DNA of 64,000 bases from Mansonella perstans. Taxonomy: Eukaryota > Nematoda > Chromadorea > Rhabditida > Onchocercidae. The notes under the pieces are model-generated. The model worked only from the letters and a program-made list of their open reading frames with translations. It was not told the DNA's origin and ran no database searches. Positions 62,650 to 64,000 of this stretch are shown one piece after another. Made by a program: the position numbers and the translations under genes. How positions within the stretch are numbered: the first letter of the stretch is position 1; each line of letters opens with the position of its first letter. The stretch lies in contig JBAMDO010000012.1 of assembly GCA_037074765.1 (NCBI GenBank), positions 62,001 to 126,000 of the forward strand, in the 5' to 3' direction.

Positions 62650-64000
62650 GTAAGTTCATTTTTTTAATTGATTGTGAAGATTGGTTGAAGGTAGCCGAAC
62701 TTTATGCTGTTTAATTCTCTGGATATTAGTAAGAAGTATAGCAGACTTGAAGATTTAATAGCAACATTACATAGACTTTCGACAGAGATGTTGACTGATT
62801 AGAATTAGAATTTTAATTTCTACTGATAAAGGAGTTCATCTTTACTTCGAGTATTTCAGAATTGGACATTTTCATTACAACATTTTAAACTCACAGCTCT
62901 AAAAAATTTTTTTCTGCACAAAAAAATCTTTTCTTTGAAGCTTTCCGCAACAGAAAAAATAAAAATGATCCCATCAACTTTTTGCACTTTTATATCTCTT
63001 TATCTAACCATTCCTTTCTCCATCAATTCTTTATCTACCTTTGTATGAGAAAGAATTGTTCAATGTGGCACTTAAAATTCTTCACTTCTCTTCAAGAAAA
63101 CAAAGAAAGCATCTGCAAGGATTTATTTATTTTTGATACTAATATTATATCAATTCTAAACAATGTCCAAAAAAAGTATTCACAATATAAAATGGACGAG
63201 ATTTACAGTATTTGTTTTGGCCTTTCACAAACTTAGCCAGTTCTGATTTGAAGAGATATGATTGTTGCGGCACTTGAAATTAGTCTTACCGAACTTTCCA
63301 CTACGCAACAATTGCTTCATACCCATTAAAAAAATTAGCCTAGGAAAGCGTTGCAGGGATTAAATGAAAGTTTTCTTTATCCGCAATACTCATTAAATGC
63401 TTTTTTATCATTTCTGTTTTCCAATCATTTTATGTAGCATTTATGAGACAAGTATTATCGCTTCCATGCCTTATTCCATGTTAATAATTTTTTGATTTGG
63501 ACCACACACTATTAATAGATTCTTAACATAATTATTGCTGTTAGCTTCTCTATTTTTGACTAATGATTTAGGCTTAAGCTGAGATGAAAATTGTGATTTG
63601 GAAGAATTCAGCGCGGTTAATTTTAATCTTTTATAAGCATGCATATCATTACCAAGTCATGCATAATTTTCCTCTGATTTATATTCAGTACTTTTATCGG
63701 AAATAAGCTTTTTCAAAAGTTTAAAAAATACTTCAAGACTAGTCAACGATCAATCTAATTTATTGTTTTTGATAACGTATCAAATTTATACGTTGTATAA
63801 TTAATGTATATATAGTGTAATTAATTTTTACCAAATTTAAATATAGTATAATTAAAAGCCAAAAATTAATGTCCAAATATTTTGATAGCGAAATTCTTGC
63901 ACTTTTTGACATCACACTTCATAGTGACGAAATGAGATTTGCTAGATTACAAATAAAGGTTGTTTTACAACTTTACTTTAGAAACATCGTCGTTCATGAT
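62650..64000. other. Intron or 3' flank of the nuclear receptor
   Basis: AT-rich sequence after a strong donor. No exon is evident except the possible short terminal one at about 63961-63978. The frame at 62982-63236 has no family similarity. Confidence 0.45.

Overview
The window is animal nuclear DNA, most likely from a parasitic nematode of the filarial (spirurid) type. It is AT-rich. Its genes are split into many exons of about 40-290 bp by short introns with GT...TTTCAG/TTTTAG borders. Several genes have a 3' splice-site sequence only 2-55 bases before the start codon with no usable upstream exon in view, as expected for spliced-leader trans-splicing. Gene content and protein divergence also fit a nematode. 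The species cannot be named from the sequence.

Layout. 1-10.9 kb: two minus-strand tandem paralogs of a core-2/I-branching N-acetylglucosaminyltransferase (GCNT) family. The first is cut by the window start. The second is complete (8 exons, 436 aa). A decayed non-LTR retrotransposon reverse transcriptase lies between them. 10.9-15.2 kb: no gene seen. 15.2-20.2 kb: a minus-strand DUF229 (sulfatase/alkaline-phosphatase-like) gene of 15 recognisable exons. 20.2-22.7 kb: no gene seen. 22.7-28.2 kb: translation initiation factor eIF3 subunit c, plus strand. 28.9-34.1 kb: SURF2, minus strand, with one stretch unresolved. 35.7-39.2 kb: cytosolic phenylalanyl-tRNA synthetase alpha, plus strand, divergent from SURF2. 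41.0-43.1 kb: a PARL-type mitochondrial rhomboid protease, plus strand. 44.5-45.7 kb: an unrecognised basic, possibly secreted protein, minus strand. 46.8-48.8 kb: Mediator subunit 4, minus strand. 48.8-59.9 kb: about 11 kb with no gene seen, holding a short BEL/Pao retrotransposon relic, a TG microsatellite and a long imperfect hairpin. 59.9-62.6 kb and possibly beyond: an HNF4-like nuclear hormone receptor, plus strand.

The genes do not form one pathway. Most are single-copy housekeeping genes (translation, tRNA charging, transcription, mitochondrial proteolysis). The GCNT pair and the DUF229 gene are secretory or membrane functions that expand in nematodes. Exon borders were worked out by hand from splice motifs, phase continuity and known family sequence. 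Where every exon phase closed I give high confidence. N-terminal exons of GCNT paralog A and DUF229, the middle of SURF2, parts of the 44.5 kb gene and the last exon of the receptor remain unresolved.

I found no clearly new biological system. The best leads are the unrecognised 44.5 kb gene whose splice acceptor sits in a minisatellite, an in-frame stop-free intron in GCNT paralog B, a candidate GC-AG intron in the DUF229 gene, and two strong hairpins.
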